This document shows positions 25,653 to 34,342 of a stretch of DNA of 64,000 bases, in pieces. The number at the start of each line of letters is the position of its first letter. The first letter of the stretch is position 1. Location of the stretch: positions 62,001 through 126,000 of the forward strand of contig JTDA01000009.1 of the NCBI GenBank assembly GCA_000803105.1, read 5' to 3'. Under the pieces are notes generated by a model, which ran no database searches, was not told the origin of the DNA, and saw nothing but the letters and a program-made list of their open reading frames with translations. A program made the position numbers and the translations under genes. The stretch is from Coprobacter secundus (lineage in GTDB: Bacteria > Bacteroidota > Bacteroidia > Bacteroidales > Coprobacteraceae).

Positions 25653-26271
25653 GGGAAATAAACATTTCTGCTAATAATAAATCTTGAGGTGTAGTTATTT
25701 TTATATTTTCAGTATTCCCCGATATAAGATGTACAGAGTATCCTGCACTTTCGACAACTGAGGCATCATCTGTAAACCATTCGTTATAGGTCTGAGTATA
25801 AGCTCTTTTTAATATATCGGATCTGAATACTTGAGGGGTTTGTACCGCTCTAAATTTTTGGCGGGGTACACTTTTACTACTTTTGTCAGGCATGATTTCG
25901 CGTAGTGAATCGATAACTTCTATAACGGGTATTACTGCTCCGAATAATTCTGCTTTTTTAAAAGCATTAGCAATTACCTGTTGTGAAGTGAAAGGTCTTA
26001 CTCCATCATGTACAGCTATTAACCCTGGTTCAGATATAATATTTAGTCCATTATAAACTGAGGCAAAACGGGTGTTTCCTCCACTTACTACTGTATGTTT
26101 TATGTGGAAATTATAATCTTTACATAGTTGATTCCAATATTCTTGGTGGGAGTGAGGTAAAACAAGGATAATATGTATGCTATTATCATATTGGTAAAAA
26201 GTATTTAATGTATGCATTAATATAGGATAGTTACCGATTACCTTGAATTGTTTAGGGATTTCACTTCCCAT
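25645..26271 (-). CDS. ispD: 2-C-methyl-D-erythritol 4-phosphate cytidylyltransferase, apparent N-terminal frameshift
   Basis: IspD makes CDP-methylerythritol in the MEP isoprenoid pathway. The 208-residue open frame from ATG 26271 contains MGSEIPKQF, VHDGVRPF, RQKFRAVQTPQVF and TDDASVVE, all IspD motifs. It lacks the start of the CTP-binding loop. The missing part is encoded directly upstream in the same frame (KKYVIIVAGGQGLR), but that frame meets TAA at 26314-26316. An ATG at 26324 (MEIKK) leads into it only if the A8 tract at 26308-26315 is read as A9. Either slippage restores the enzyme, or the tract is miscalled. ispD should be essential here, so a functional full-length product is likely. 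Confidence 0.88.
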   Translation of the reverse strand: MGSEIPKQFKVIGNYPILMHTLNTFYQYDNSIHIILVLPHSHQEYWNQLCKDYNFHIKHTVVSGGNTRFASVYNGLNIISEPGLIAVHDGVRPFTSQQVIANAFKKAELFGAVIPVIEVIDSLREIMPDKSSKSVPRQKFRAVQTPQVFRSDILKRAYTQTYNEWFTDDASVVESAGYSVHLISGNTENIKITTPQDLLLAEMFISHA

Positions 26272-26307
26272 GCGTAGTCCTTGTCCTCCTGCTACAATAA
26301 TTACATA

Positions 26308-26324
26308 TTTTTTTTAATCTCCAT
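26308..26324 (-). other. A8 slippery tract and probable true start of ispD
   Basis: On the minus strand ATG GAG ATT (26324 to 26316) is followed by eight A residues and then TATGTAATT. One additional A would join MEIKKK to YVIIVAGG, the normal IspD N-terminus. With A8 the frame ends after seven codons at TAA. The run is long enough for transcriptional slippage and also for a sequencing length error. Confidence 0.6.
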
Positions 26325-26395
26325 TCTATTTCCTTTTTACAAAGACAAATTTATAAAAAAATAGAGAGATAATCTTTTTATAAATATATAAAAAA

Positions 26396-26427
26396 GGCAG
26401 GTTAGCCCTCTTTCGGGTTTACCTGCC
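26396..26427 (-). terminator. Intrinsic terminator after the 21-residue-repeat gene
   Basis: Arms GGCAGGT (26396-26402) and ACCTGCC (26421-26427) enclose a loop with a second CCC/GGG pairing. On the minus strand the stem is followed by T6. It lies about 140 bp after the stop of the repeat-protein gene. Confidence 0.85.
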
Positions 26428-26565
26428 GTACATCATCCACACAACATCAACATTTTCGGTAAGCGAGAGCAAAAGTTAAATAGTATAACTAATGCAAAGC
26501 ATAGAAAAGTCGAATGAGTCAACATTTAGCCTATAAAATGCACCAGAGTATAGAGGCTAGTGGAG

Positions 26566-27237
26566 TTAACAGAATGATTTTTCCGATTTATTTTCGGTAG
26601 TATCTTTTTTCTCAGTAGTATCTTTCTTGGTTGGGTTTTGGGCAAGTGCGAGAGTCTTTTTCTCACATTTTGTTTCAGTAGAATCATTCTTTTGGGTAGT
26701 AGATTCTTTTTTTACAGGTTCTTGAACGAAAGCTAGGGACTTGTTTTCTGTCTTGTTCTCGGTGGAGTCTTTCTTTACAGGTTCTTGAGCAAAAGCTAAA
26801 GACTTGTTTTCTGTCTTGTTCTCGGTGGAGTCTTTCTTTACAGGTTCTTGAGCAAAAGCTAAAGACTTGTTTTCTGCCTTGTTCTCGGTAGAGTCTTTCT
26901 TTTCAGGTTCTTGAACGAAAGCTAAAGACTTGTTTTCTGTCTTGTTCTCAGTGGAGTCTTTCTTTTCAGGTTCTTGAACGAAAGCTAGGGACTTGTTTTC
27001 TGTCTTGTTCTCAGTGGAGTCTTTCTTTTCAGGTTCTTGAGCAAAAGCTAAAGACTTGTTTTCTGTCTTGTTCTCAGTGGAGTCTTTCTTTTCAGGTTCT
27101 TGAACGAAAGCTAAAGACTTACTTTGAGTGGTATCTTGTTTTTCTGTAGTTTCCTTTTTAACAGGATCTTGGGCAAAAGTTACAGTTGTAAATCCGCAGG
27201 CTAATACAAACGCTACTGTCAATGCTAACTTTTTCAT
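26566..27237 (-). CDS. Exported protein of 21-residue tandem repeats
   Basis: The 223-residue protein has a signal peptide (MKKLALTVAFVLACGF...TFA) and then an almost purely repetitive, highly charged body. Six full copies of a 21-residue unit, with consensus KSLAF(V/A)QEP then (E/V)KKDSTENK and (T/A)EN, span residues 40-165, followed by degenerate copies to the C-terminus. It is rich in Lys, Glu, Ser, Thr and Asn, has no predicted fold and ends in Cys. The unit resembles the mature N-terminus of the same protein (TFAQDPVKKETTE), which suggests it arose by duplicating that junction. A sigma-54-like promoter lies about 55 nt before the likely mRNA start region, and a sigma-54 activator gene lies next door. 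Function unknown. Confidence 0.8.
   Translation of the reverse strand: MKKLALTVAFVLACGFTTVTFAQDPVKKETTEKQDTTQSKSLAFVQEPEKKDSTENKTENKSLAFAQEPEKKDSTENKTENKSLAFVQEPEKKDSTENKTENKSLAFVQEPEKKDSTENKAENKSLAFAQEPVKKDSTENKTENKSLAFAQEPVKKDSTENKTENKSLAFVQEPVKKESTTQKNDSTETKCEKKTLALAQNPTKKDTTEKKDTTENKSEKSFC
26743..27120 (-). repeat. Six 63-bp tandem repeats within the coding region
   Basis: Six in-frame 63-bp units (21 codons) run through residues 40-165, with a partial seventh beyond. Copies differ at a few sites, chiefly Val/Ala in AF(V/A)Q and Glu/Val in QEP(E/V), and synonymous changes such as gctaggg versus gctaaag are shared between non-adjacent copies. That pattern suggests recombination among units. 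Copy number could vary between strains. Confidence 0.95.
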
Positions 27238-27301
27238 AATTCATCAATTTTAAATGGTTATTCTATTGTGTTTTTATATTTTCGTTGTTTGCTGAAATAT
27301 A

Positions 27302-27317
27302 TTCAAGAGCTGTGCCA
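27302..27317 (-). promoter_or_regulatory. Sigma-54-type -24/-12 promoter for the repeat-protein gene
   Basis: On the minus strand the sequence is TGGCACAGCTCTTGAA. Against the sigma-54 consensus TGGCACG-N4-TTGCA it keeps TGGCAC and TTG with correct spacing; two positions differ (G to A at position 7, C to A at position 15). The expected start, near 27291, gives a 5' UTR of about 54 nt. The adjacent gene encodes a sigma-54 activator. Confidence 0.6.
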
Positions 27318-27322
27318 AAAAG

Positions 27323-27438
27323 TTTGTGGAAAATATAATATGCTGTTTATCATTTATTTATTTGCTTGTAAGTATAGTGAGATAAACATTTATTTGTGGA
27401 AAATTTCTACAATGATGTGGATTTTGTCTACGTAGAAA
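27323..27438 (-). promoter_or_regulatory. Candidate activator-binding sites upstream of the sigma-54 promoter
   Basis: A 12-bp direct repeat TTTGTGGAAAAT occurs exactly at 27323-27334 and 27393-27404, 70 bp apart. Next to the second copy is the 10-bp palindrome TCTACGTAGA (27427-27436), and TTTCTAC (27404-27410) faces GTAGAAA (27432-27438). Such sites at 30-140 bp upstream are where NtrC-type activators usually bind. The rest of the 300-bp gap (27238-27301 and 27439-27541) shows nothing else. Confidence 0.45.
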
Positions 27439-27541
27439 CTGTTTTAAAAGAAAGATTTCTTTTTAACTGGAAGATGATTGGGATTAATAAAAGAATTCTT
27501 GTTTTTGGGAAAATAAAGTTTTTATTCAAAAAAATAAAACG

Positions 27542-28897
27542 TTACTCAATGTGATATAATTTCAGTTTATTGTATAATGTTTTACGATCAATATTTAGTA
27601 ACTGAGCAGCCCGGCTTTTATTATTACCCGTTTGTTTTAGAGCTTCAAGTATGCGTTCTCGTTCGGTATTGGGATTCTTTAGAGAGAAATCGTTTATAGA
27701 AATAGAAGCCTGTACCTCATTAATATCATTTAGTTCTTGTTTAAGTTCTGACGCTGTTATGTAATCGTTATTGGCTAATAAAGTAGCCCGTCTTATAATG
27801 TTTTTCATTTGACGCAGATTTCCTGGCCAATTGTATTGGAGTAGCATAATAGATGCTTCGTTGTCAAATCCAAAGATATGCTTATCTAGTTCTTGATTAG
27901 CTTGGTCAAGAAAGAAATTTGCAAAGTGGAGTATATCTTCTTTCCTGTCTTTTAGTTGGGGCATACGTATCGTAAATTCGTTTATTCGATGGTATAGATC
28001 TTCTCTAAAAGTCCCATTAGAAATAGCGTTTTCAAGGTTTTCGTTTGTTGCAGTAATTAGACGTATATCTACCATTATTTCTTGATTAGAACCAATAGGT
28101 TTTATTTTTCTTTCTTGTAGAGCCCTAAGTAACTGTATCTGGGTCTCATAATTGAGATTTCCAACTTCATCTAAGAAAAGAGTTCCTCCATTAGCTTCAA
28201 GGAAAGCTCCCGTTTTATCATTGATAGCTCCAGTAAAAGAACCTTTTATGTGTCCAAAAAATTCAGATGCTGCTAACTCTTTAGGTATTGCTCCGCAATC
28301 AATAGCAATAAAAGGTTTATCAGAACGTTTACTTAGCTGGTGGATTCGGTGGGCAATGTATTCTTTACCTGTGCCGCTAGCACCATTAATAAGTACAGAC
28401 ATTGGAGTAGGAGCTACCAATTTCACATAATGATATAATTCCTTAGCTGCATCACTTTCTCCTTCTAAATATTCTTGATGTATAGTAACTTTTGCCTTGT
28501 TTTCCTTTAAAGAAATATTTTTTAGGGGCTGTTGAGTATCTACTTTTAAAGCTTCTATTATTTTTTTTAAGAGTTCATCAGGATTGATTGGTTTTGATAC
28601 GTAATCTTTTGCTCCAAGTTTCATAGCTTGTACAGCCGTTTGTATTTCTGCATATCCAGTCATGATAATGAGTGGAATAGGATTTTTTTTTACATTCATC
28701 CATTCAAGAAGGCTGATACCGTCGTGGTCAGGTAAACGAAGATCTGAAAGAATTAGGTCGATATGGTAATTGTTTAAGATTTTTTGTGCATCCTTTATAT
28801 TCCCTGCCGTTTCGACTTCAAATTCTTTTTTCTTTAGCCAGGTTTTTAACATCAGGCTGTATGTAGTATCATCTTCAACGATTAATATCCGCTTCAT
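27542..28897 (-). CDS. Sigma-54-dependent response regulator (NtrC family)
   Basis: This 451-residue transcription activator has a receiver domain (about 1-120, phosphoacceptor Asp52 in SDLRLPDHDG), an AAA+ ATPase (about 145-375) with Walker A GASGTGKE and the sigma-54-contact loop as GSFTGA (usual form GAFTGA), and a C-terminal Fis-type HTH (NNKSRAAQLLNIDRKTLYNKLK). It opens sigma-54 promoters after phosphorylation. The hybrid kinase gene ends 65 bp upstream, making it the cognate kinase by position. The gene immediately downstream has a sigma-54-like promoter and is the most obvious target. Confidence 0.95.
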   Translation of the reverse strand: MKRILIVEDDTTYSLMLKTWLKKKEFEVETAGNIKDAQKILNNYHIDLILSDLRLPDHDGISLLEWMNVKKNPIPLIIMTGYAEIQTAVQAMKLGAKDYVSKPINPDELLKKIIEALKVDTQQPLKNISLKENKAKVTIHQEYLEGESDAAKELYHYVKLVAPTPMSVLINGASGTGKEYIAHRIHQLSKRSDKPFIAIDCGAIPKELAASEFFGHIKGSFTGAINDKTGAFLEANGGTLFLDEVGNLNYETQIQLLRALQERKIKPIGSNQEIMVDIRLITATNENLENAISNGTFREDLYHRINEFTIRMPQLKDRKEDILHFANFFLDQANQELDKHIFGFDNEASIMLLQYNWPGNLRQMKNIIRRATLLANNDYITASELKQELNDINEVQASISINDFSLKNPNTERERILEALKQTGNNKSRAAQLLNIDRKTLYNKLKLYHIE

Positions 28898-28962
28898 TTA
28901 TTCCACATATTTCATATGTTATATACAAAGGTAAAATATTTTACTAAAATCGTCTTCTCATT

Positions 28963-31425
28963 TTAACAATAGTTTTGTTTTTTATATTTTGTGATATTAT
29001 TTATAAGATTATCGATAAGGTGTAATAAATGTGTGGTTTGTTTATCGATATCTTCGTTGAATGTGTTGTTTTTAAGTCTTTCCAAAGATAGAAGAATTTT
29101 TTGCATTTCAGGTATACCAATCATCGTAATTACAGGAAGCATTTTGTGAGCAACAGTTGATATTTCATTTACATTCTTTTGAGAATATGCGGTTGTTATC
29201 CGGTCTTTATTTTTTTGAGTTTCATTTATAAATGTTTCAATAATTTCTTTAGAAGCTTCAATATCATCAGAAGAAAAAGCTGTTAATATTGAGAAATCAG
29301 GTTCTTCATTTTCATTTTTGGGCGAGATAGTATCATTATTATTTTGTATTGTTATTCCTGTGATTTTTTCTATAATTGCTGACATTTCGGATAGCGAAAA
29401 AGGTTTATGCAAACAACCGGCAAATCCTTTCTCGATAAAATAGCTTTCATTTATGTCACTTCTTGCTGTAACGGCTATAATAGGGATGGTATGACCTTGG
29501 GAAATATCCGAATTTCTTAAATATTTGAGTAAATCAAAACCATTGATGCCGGGCATTTGTACATCAGTGAATAGTAAATCATATTTATTTTCCCGTAATT
29601 CTTTATAGAGGATATTTGCTTGCCAGCAAGCTTTTGCAACAATCCCTTTTTGCTGTAGTTGAGCTGTAAATAATTCAAGCTGTATGCGGTCATCATCAAT
29701 AAGCAGTACTTGTAAATTTTTATCTGAAAAATCTTTTGTAATAGATGTCGTTGCTATAGTGGAATTGGTAGTCTGTAAAGGAATTTTTACTGAAAATTTA
29801 CTGCCTTTCCCTTGTTGACTTTCCGTATCAATATTGCCTTGGAGAAGAATTACTAATTTTTGTACTATTGATAGTCCTAATCCAAATCCTTCTTCTCCTT
29901 GAGCACTTTTTAGTCGAGTAAATTCTTTGAAAATTTTATTTTGCTCTTCGTGGGTCATACCGCAACCAGTATCTGCGATAGAAAAAGATAATATTTTATT
30001 TTGTATGTTTACTTCTAAAGATATTTTTCCTTGTGTAGTAAATTTTATAGCATTTGAAAGTAAGTTATTAGCGATTTGTGTAATTCGCAATGGATCACCT
30101 ATATAATTTTTTTCAAGTTCATCTCCTGCTTTATACTCAAGTTTTAATCCTTTTTGTGTTGCGATTGGAATAAAGCGATTTTTTATTTCTTCGAATAGTT
30201 GGAGTGGAATAAAGGACAAATGTTGGACTTCTGCCTTATTTGAATCCAACCTGTAAAAATCAAGGAGATTGTTTACTAATGAAAGCAAATGTTGGGATGA
30301 TTGCTTCATATTTTGTAAGTAGAATTGCTGACGCTCGTCTTGTATAAGGCGTTCGAGTAGGTCACTATAACCGATTACAGAGCTTAGAGGAGCTTTGAAA
30401 TCGTGAGTTATGGTCAACATTAATTTTTCTCTTGAACGTAATAGTTCTTCAGCTTTTTTATTTGCTTCTTCAAGTTCTTTTCGATAACGATGACTTCTGG
30501 TAAGGTCACGTCCAATAATGATTAAGAAAGCTAGAGCAAGAATTACTGCTGCAGCGGCTATACAACCTAATACATACACAGCTTGTTGCCGTATAGCTTG
30601 TTGCTTTTTTATTTCGTGTAAGGATACTGATAGTTCTTCTTGTTCATAATCTCGTATGATTTGGTCTATTTTTGCATTTAGAGTTTGGTTGTTTCTCCAT
30701 AGTCTATTACTTTGGATTGAGACTTTTTCTCTTAAATTCTCACGGCTATCGTCAATTTCGGTTCTCAAATTTTGTGACACAGTAACAATACTGTCAATAG
30801 GAATATATTTTCTTAAAGAATCAGTATTATTTGTAACAGTAATATCATCTTTATCTCCACTAAAGGCGTCAGCAAGTCTTTTAAGAAATCTTTTTGGCCT
30901 TTGTTTTTTTAATAAAGAGTCTTGTTTTTTCATTATTTGGTATTGCTCATGTTGTCTTTGTAGTAAAGAGTCTTGTTGTGCAATGATTAAGTCTAAGTTC
31001 TTTTCGTAGATTTCATTATTTTGTGTAGAGTGCAAAGCTTTAAGTAAATTGATGACATTTTTGCTTTTTTGCCGTAAAAGCGTATTTACGCTATCTATCC
31101 TGTTTATTTGTACAGAGTCCGTTGCAGTAGATTTTAGTGTATCGAGTGCTGCTAATGCTGTCGTAAGAGATTTTTGGTATCGAGGGAAGTCATTTTTTCT
31201 TCCTATAATGAGTGTTTGACCAATGGCATCTGTTTGATAAAGATAATTTAATGTTCTATTTATTGCTTTTCGCTTCACCATTAGTTCGGTTTCGTAAGGA
31301 TTGGGGGTAGTGAGCAAAGCTATTTCTCTTCCAATAAAATAAAAGGAAGAGAGAAGTAAAGCAACCAGTAGAAAATAACTGGTTGCTACTTTTTTGATAC
31401 TTATATCAGTACGAGTATTTTTCAC
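28963..31425 (-). CDS. Hybrid sensor histidine kinase with receiver and HPt domains
   Basis: This 820-residue inner-membrane sensor kinase has one TM segment near residues 12-30, a coiled periplasmic sensor region (about 35-285, rich in Gln, Lys and Leu, of unknown ligand), and a second TM near 285-310 (AAVILALAFLIIIG). HisKA follows with the phospho-His in LTITHDFKAPLSS, then HATPase_c with the N box NLLSNAIKFT and G boxes (ADTGCGM and GFGLGLSIVQ), a receiver domain (LLFTDVQMPGINGFDLL), and a C-terminal HPt-like domain (STVAHKMLPVITMIG). The phosphorelay probably ends on the sigma-54 regulator next door. It starts 13 bp after the P-type ATPase, so one operon is likely. Confidence 0.94.
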   Translation of the reverse strand: MKNTRTDISIKKVATSYFLLVALLLSSFYFIGREIALLTTPNPYETELMVKRKAINRTLNYLYQTDAIGQTLIIGRKNDFPRYQKSLTTALAALDTLKSTATDSVQINRIDSVNTLLRQKSKNVINLLKALHSTQNNEIYEKNLDLIIAQQDSLLQRQHEQYQIMKKQDSLLKKQRPKRFLKRLADAFSGDKDDITVTNNTDSLRKYIPIDSIVTVSQNLRTEIDDSRENLREKVSIQSNRLWRNNQTLNAKIDQIIRDYEQEELSVSLHEIKKQQAIRQQAVYVLGCIAAAAVILALAFLIIIGRDLTRSHRYRKELEEANKKAEELLRSREKLMLTITHDFKAPLSSVIGYSDLLERLIQDERQQFYLQNMKQSSQHLLSLVNNLLDFYRLDSNKAEVQHLSFIPLQLFEEIKNRFIPIATQKGLKLEYKAGDELEKNYIGDPLRITQIANNLLSNAIKFTTQGKISLEVNIQNKILSFSIADTGCGMTHEEQNKIFKEFTRLKSAQGEEGFGLGLSIVQKLVILLQGNIDTESQQGKGSKFSVKIPLQTTNSTIATTSITKDFSDKNLQVLLIDDDRIQLELFTAQLQQKGIVAKACWQANILYKELRENKYDLLFTDVQMPGINGFDLLKYLRNSDISQGHTIPIIAVTARSDINESYFIEKGFAGCLHKPFSLSEMSAIIEKITGITIQNNNDTISPKNENEEPDFSILTAFSSDDIEASKEIIETFINETQKNKDRITTAYSQKNVNEISTVAHKMLPVITMIGIPEMQKILLSLERLKNNTFNEDIDKQTTHLLHLIDNLINNITKYKKQNYC

Positions 31426-31438
31426 ATTTTTTTATGTC

Positions 31439-34342
31439 TTATTTCCTTTTTATCAATCTGATGATTTCACCTATCCATAAAACTATGGAAGTCCCACCAA
31501 TGATGATGCCCCAATCTTTTAAGCTGATAGGTTCTGTTCTGAATACATCACCACCAAAAGACACAATCAATATTTGTCCTATAAGGATAACTAAAGCAAC
31601 AGACAAGAATCCTCCATCATGAGTTAACCCATTAAAGGCTGATTTGCCTGTGGCAAATGCTTTTGCATTGAATAGATTCCAAAATTGGAGCATTACGAAT
31701 ATAGTAAAAAAGCAAGATAAATCGTACCTGCTGATATTTCCATTTACGTCTGTTGGGAAAATGAATAATAGCCCTAATAAAAGGATAACAAATGATATTC
31801 CTACGAATAAAATATTCGATCGCATAGCACGTGTAATGATAAAATCGTTGTTACGACGGGGTTTATCTTTCATTACATCTTTATTAGGTGGTAAAGACGC
31901 GAGAGCTCCGGCAGCAAAAGTATCCATGATTAGATTAACCCACAACATCTGAGTAACGGTTAAGGGTAATTCATGACCTAATAAAGATCCCAAAAATACA
32001 ATAATCAGAGCTACTACATTAATTGTAAGTTGGAATAGTAGAAATCGTTGTATATTTTGGTATAGAGAACGTCCCCACATGACAGCTGTCGCAATACTTT
32101 TGAACGAATCGTCGAGTAAAGTGATGTCACTGGCTTCTTTAGCAACAGATGTCCCTGAACCCATAGAAAGTCCTACATGTGCATGGTTTAATGCTGGTGC
32201 ATCGTTTGTTCCGTCCCCGGTAACAGCTACGATAGCACCACCCTGTTGCAGTAATTGCACCAATCGTTGTTTATCTGTTGGTCGGGCTCGGCACATAACT
32301 TTTAGTTTTTTTACTCGTTCGAATGCGACATCATCTGGCAATGCTTCAAAGTCGATTCCAGTAATAATGTTTTCTTCGTTGTCTTCAGGTTTCCATGTTC
32401 CTATTTGTCTGGCTATTTCTTTGGCTGTTCCAGGTGTGTCTCCAGTTACTATTTTTACATCTATACCAGCATTTAAACATTCTGCGACAGCATCAGGGAC
32501 ATCTGTACGTACAGGATCAGAAATTGCAACTATTCCCAAAAAGGTGAGGCCGCTTTCTACTAATTCCTGTATGGAGACATTAGGAGTGTCTTCTATAACT
32601 TTATAAGCAAAACCTAATGTTCGCATTGCTTGATTCTGATAGTCTAATAGCTGTTTTTCAATCTGTTTTCGATATTCGTTTATTGGTTGATACCCTTCAA
32701 AGGTTTTTATTTCACGACATTTTGAGAGTACAATTTCTGGGGCACCCTTTACATATAAAATTTTTTTCTTTAAAAGAGGAGAATGTACTAAAGTTGCCAT
32801 GTATTTTCGCTCGGTAGTGAACGTGAGCTGTTCTATTACTGAAGCATTTTCTCGTAACAGTGTATATTCGATATTATTCTTATGTAACCATAGTAAAAGT
32901 GCCGCTTCAGTTGGATTTCCCAAAGATTTTACTTTTTGGGGGTCAGTGTAGTCTAAAAATGCTGTGGAGTTGACAGCAATACCTTCCTTAATTAATTTAC
33001 TTTCTTCTGAATCATCGAGAGATTGGCTTGCTGTTAGTCCGTAGAAGTTGGTTTGATGCACTTGCATTTGGTTTTGGGTCAAAGTTCCTGTTTTATCGGT
33101 ACAGATAACTGTTGTAGCACCCATTGTTTCACAAGCATGCATTTTACGTACAAGATTGTTCGTTTGTAACATACGACGCATGCTCAGAGCTAAACTGAGA
33201 GTTACACTCATAGGCAAACCTTCAGGAACAGCTACCACGATAAGCGTTACAGCAATCATAAAATATTGAAGAACTCGGTTTGCTGTCTCGATAGAAATCC
33301 ATGCATCGGTTTGTAAGGCGTTTACTCCGAATGGATAACCTATGGCACAACATACAATGAAAACTATCATTCCGTAAATGAACCACGTGAACCATCCTTT
33401 TTTAGAGACTGAGGCAGGAATCCTTTTTTTCTTTCCTGCTAAATCAAACGCATCATAAAGAATAGGAATCCAGACTTTTGATAATGCAACGATAAGTCCT
33501 AATATTGCAGCGCCTAATAATCCGAGTTGTCCTAATGAAATAGGGTTCTGGATGAGATCTTTTATAAATAAGGCACTGAAAGTTAAGATAGCAAGAGCAA
33601 AACCAATGACACCAATGAATTGAGCTAACCCATTTAATTGTAGATTGAGAGGTGTTTCTTCTTCGTTGATTTCGGTAGATTTTTGAGCAACTTGTCCATA
33701 TTGGGTCTGATCTCCGACTTGTTTTACTTCCATTATACCATGACCATCCAAAACTTTAGTTCCACGCATGACCCAGTTTGACGGATAGGTAGCATCTTTA
33801 TCGAAATCATCAGGGTTCGTAGTCTTGTCTATCATGAGTTCTCCTGTAAGGCACGATTCGTCTATTTGTAATGAAAGGGCTTCAAGTAGTTCGCCGTCTG
33901 CAGGAACCTCCTCTCCAGTTTCGAGTAATACAATATCGCCAACAACAATATCTTTGCGAGGTACTTCTGTAATGTTTCCGTTTCGGTAAACTTTAATCAT
34001 TATATCATCATTTACCTGATTGAGTATATCGAATTTTTTATTTGCATCCATTTCAAACCAAAATGATACACCCGTCGCTAAAAATATGGCACAAAAAATA
34101 CCTATAGTTTCGGCATATTCATTATGAATGAAAGATATTCCCAAGGAGAGCAATGCTGCAATAAGCAATATGCGTACAATGGGGTCTGCAAATTTTTCGA
34201 TAAATAGTTTCCAAAGTGGAGTTTTAACTGGGGGAGTAAGTAAATTAGAGCCGTATTCTTCCCGGCTTTTCAATACCTGGGCATCTGTCAGGCCCGAGTA
34301 ATGCTTTTTTTGTTCCATTATATTTTGTGTTAAGTCTGACAA
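31439..34342 (-). CDS. Calcium-transporting P-type ATPase (PMCA/SERCA-like)
   Basis: This 967-residue P2-type ATPase probably exports Ca2+ from the cytoplasm. It contains the A-domain motif SCLTGE, the Ca-site helix motif VAVPEGLPMSV in TM4, the phosphorylation site CTDKTGTLT, KGAPE in the nucleotide-binding domain, and the hinge VTGDGTNDAPAL. Five to six TM helices follow at the C-terminus. PEGLP in TM4 is the form seen in calcium pumps. The start may be Met9 (34318, MEQKKHYS), which better fits the family. It is the first gene of a probable operon with the hybrid kinase and the sigma-54 regulator, an unusual grouping. Confidence 0.93.
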   Translation of the reverse strand: MSDLTQNIMEQKKHYSGLTDAQVLKSREEYGSNLLTPPVKTPLWKLFIEKFADPIVRILLIAALLSLGISFIHNEYAETIGIFCAIFLATGVSFWFEMDANKKFDILNQVNDDIMIKVYRNGNITEVPRKDIVVGDIVLLETGEEVPADGELLEALSLQIDESCLTGELMIDKTTNPDDFDKDATYPSNWVMRGTKVLDGHGIMEVKQVGDQTQYGQVAQKSTEINEEETPLNLQLNGLAQFIGVIGFALAILTFSALFIKDLIQNPISLGQLGLLGAAILGLIVALSKVWIPILYDAFDLAGKKKRIPASVSKKGWFTWFIYGMIVFIVCCAIGYPFGVNALQTDAWISIETANRVLQYFMIAVTLIVVAVPEGLPMSVTLSLALSMRRMLQTNNLVRKMHACETMGATTVICTDKTGTLTQNQMQVHQTNFYGLTASQSLDDSEESKLIKEGIAVNSTAFLDYTDPQKVKSLGNPTEAALLLWLHKNNIEYTLLRENASVIEQLTFTTERKYMATLVHSPLLKKKILYVKGAPEIVLSKCREIKTFEGYQPINEYRKQIEKQLLDYQNQAMRTLGFAYKVIEDTPNVSIQELVESGLTFLGIVAISDPVRTDVPDAVAECLNAGIDVKIVTGDTPGTAKEIARQIGTWKPEDNEENIITGIDFEALPDDVAFERVKKLKVMCRARPTDKQRLVQLLQQGGAIVAVTGDGTNDAPALNHAHVGLSMGSGTSVAKEASDITLLDDSFKSIATAVMWGRSLYQNIQRFLLFQLTINVVALIIVFLGSLLGHELPLTVTQMLWVNLIMDTFAAGALASLPPNKDVMKDKPRRNNDFIITRAMRSNILFVGISFVILLLGLLFIFPTDVNGNISRYDLSCFFTIFVMLQFWNLFNAKAFATGKSAFNGLTHDGGFLSVALVILIGQILIVSFGGDVFRTEPISLKDWGIIIGGTSIVLWIGEIIRLIKRK

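Noticed and set aside
32079..32606. A 175-codon plus-strand open frame opposite the P-type ATPase
   Set aside because: It mirrors conserved ATPase codons and has no independent features.
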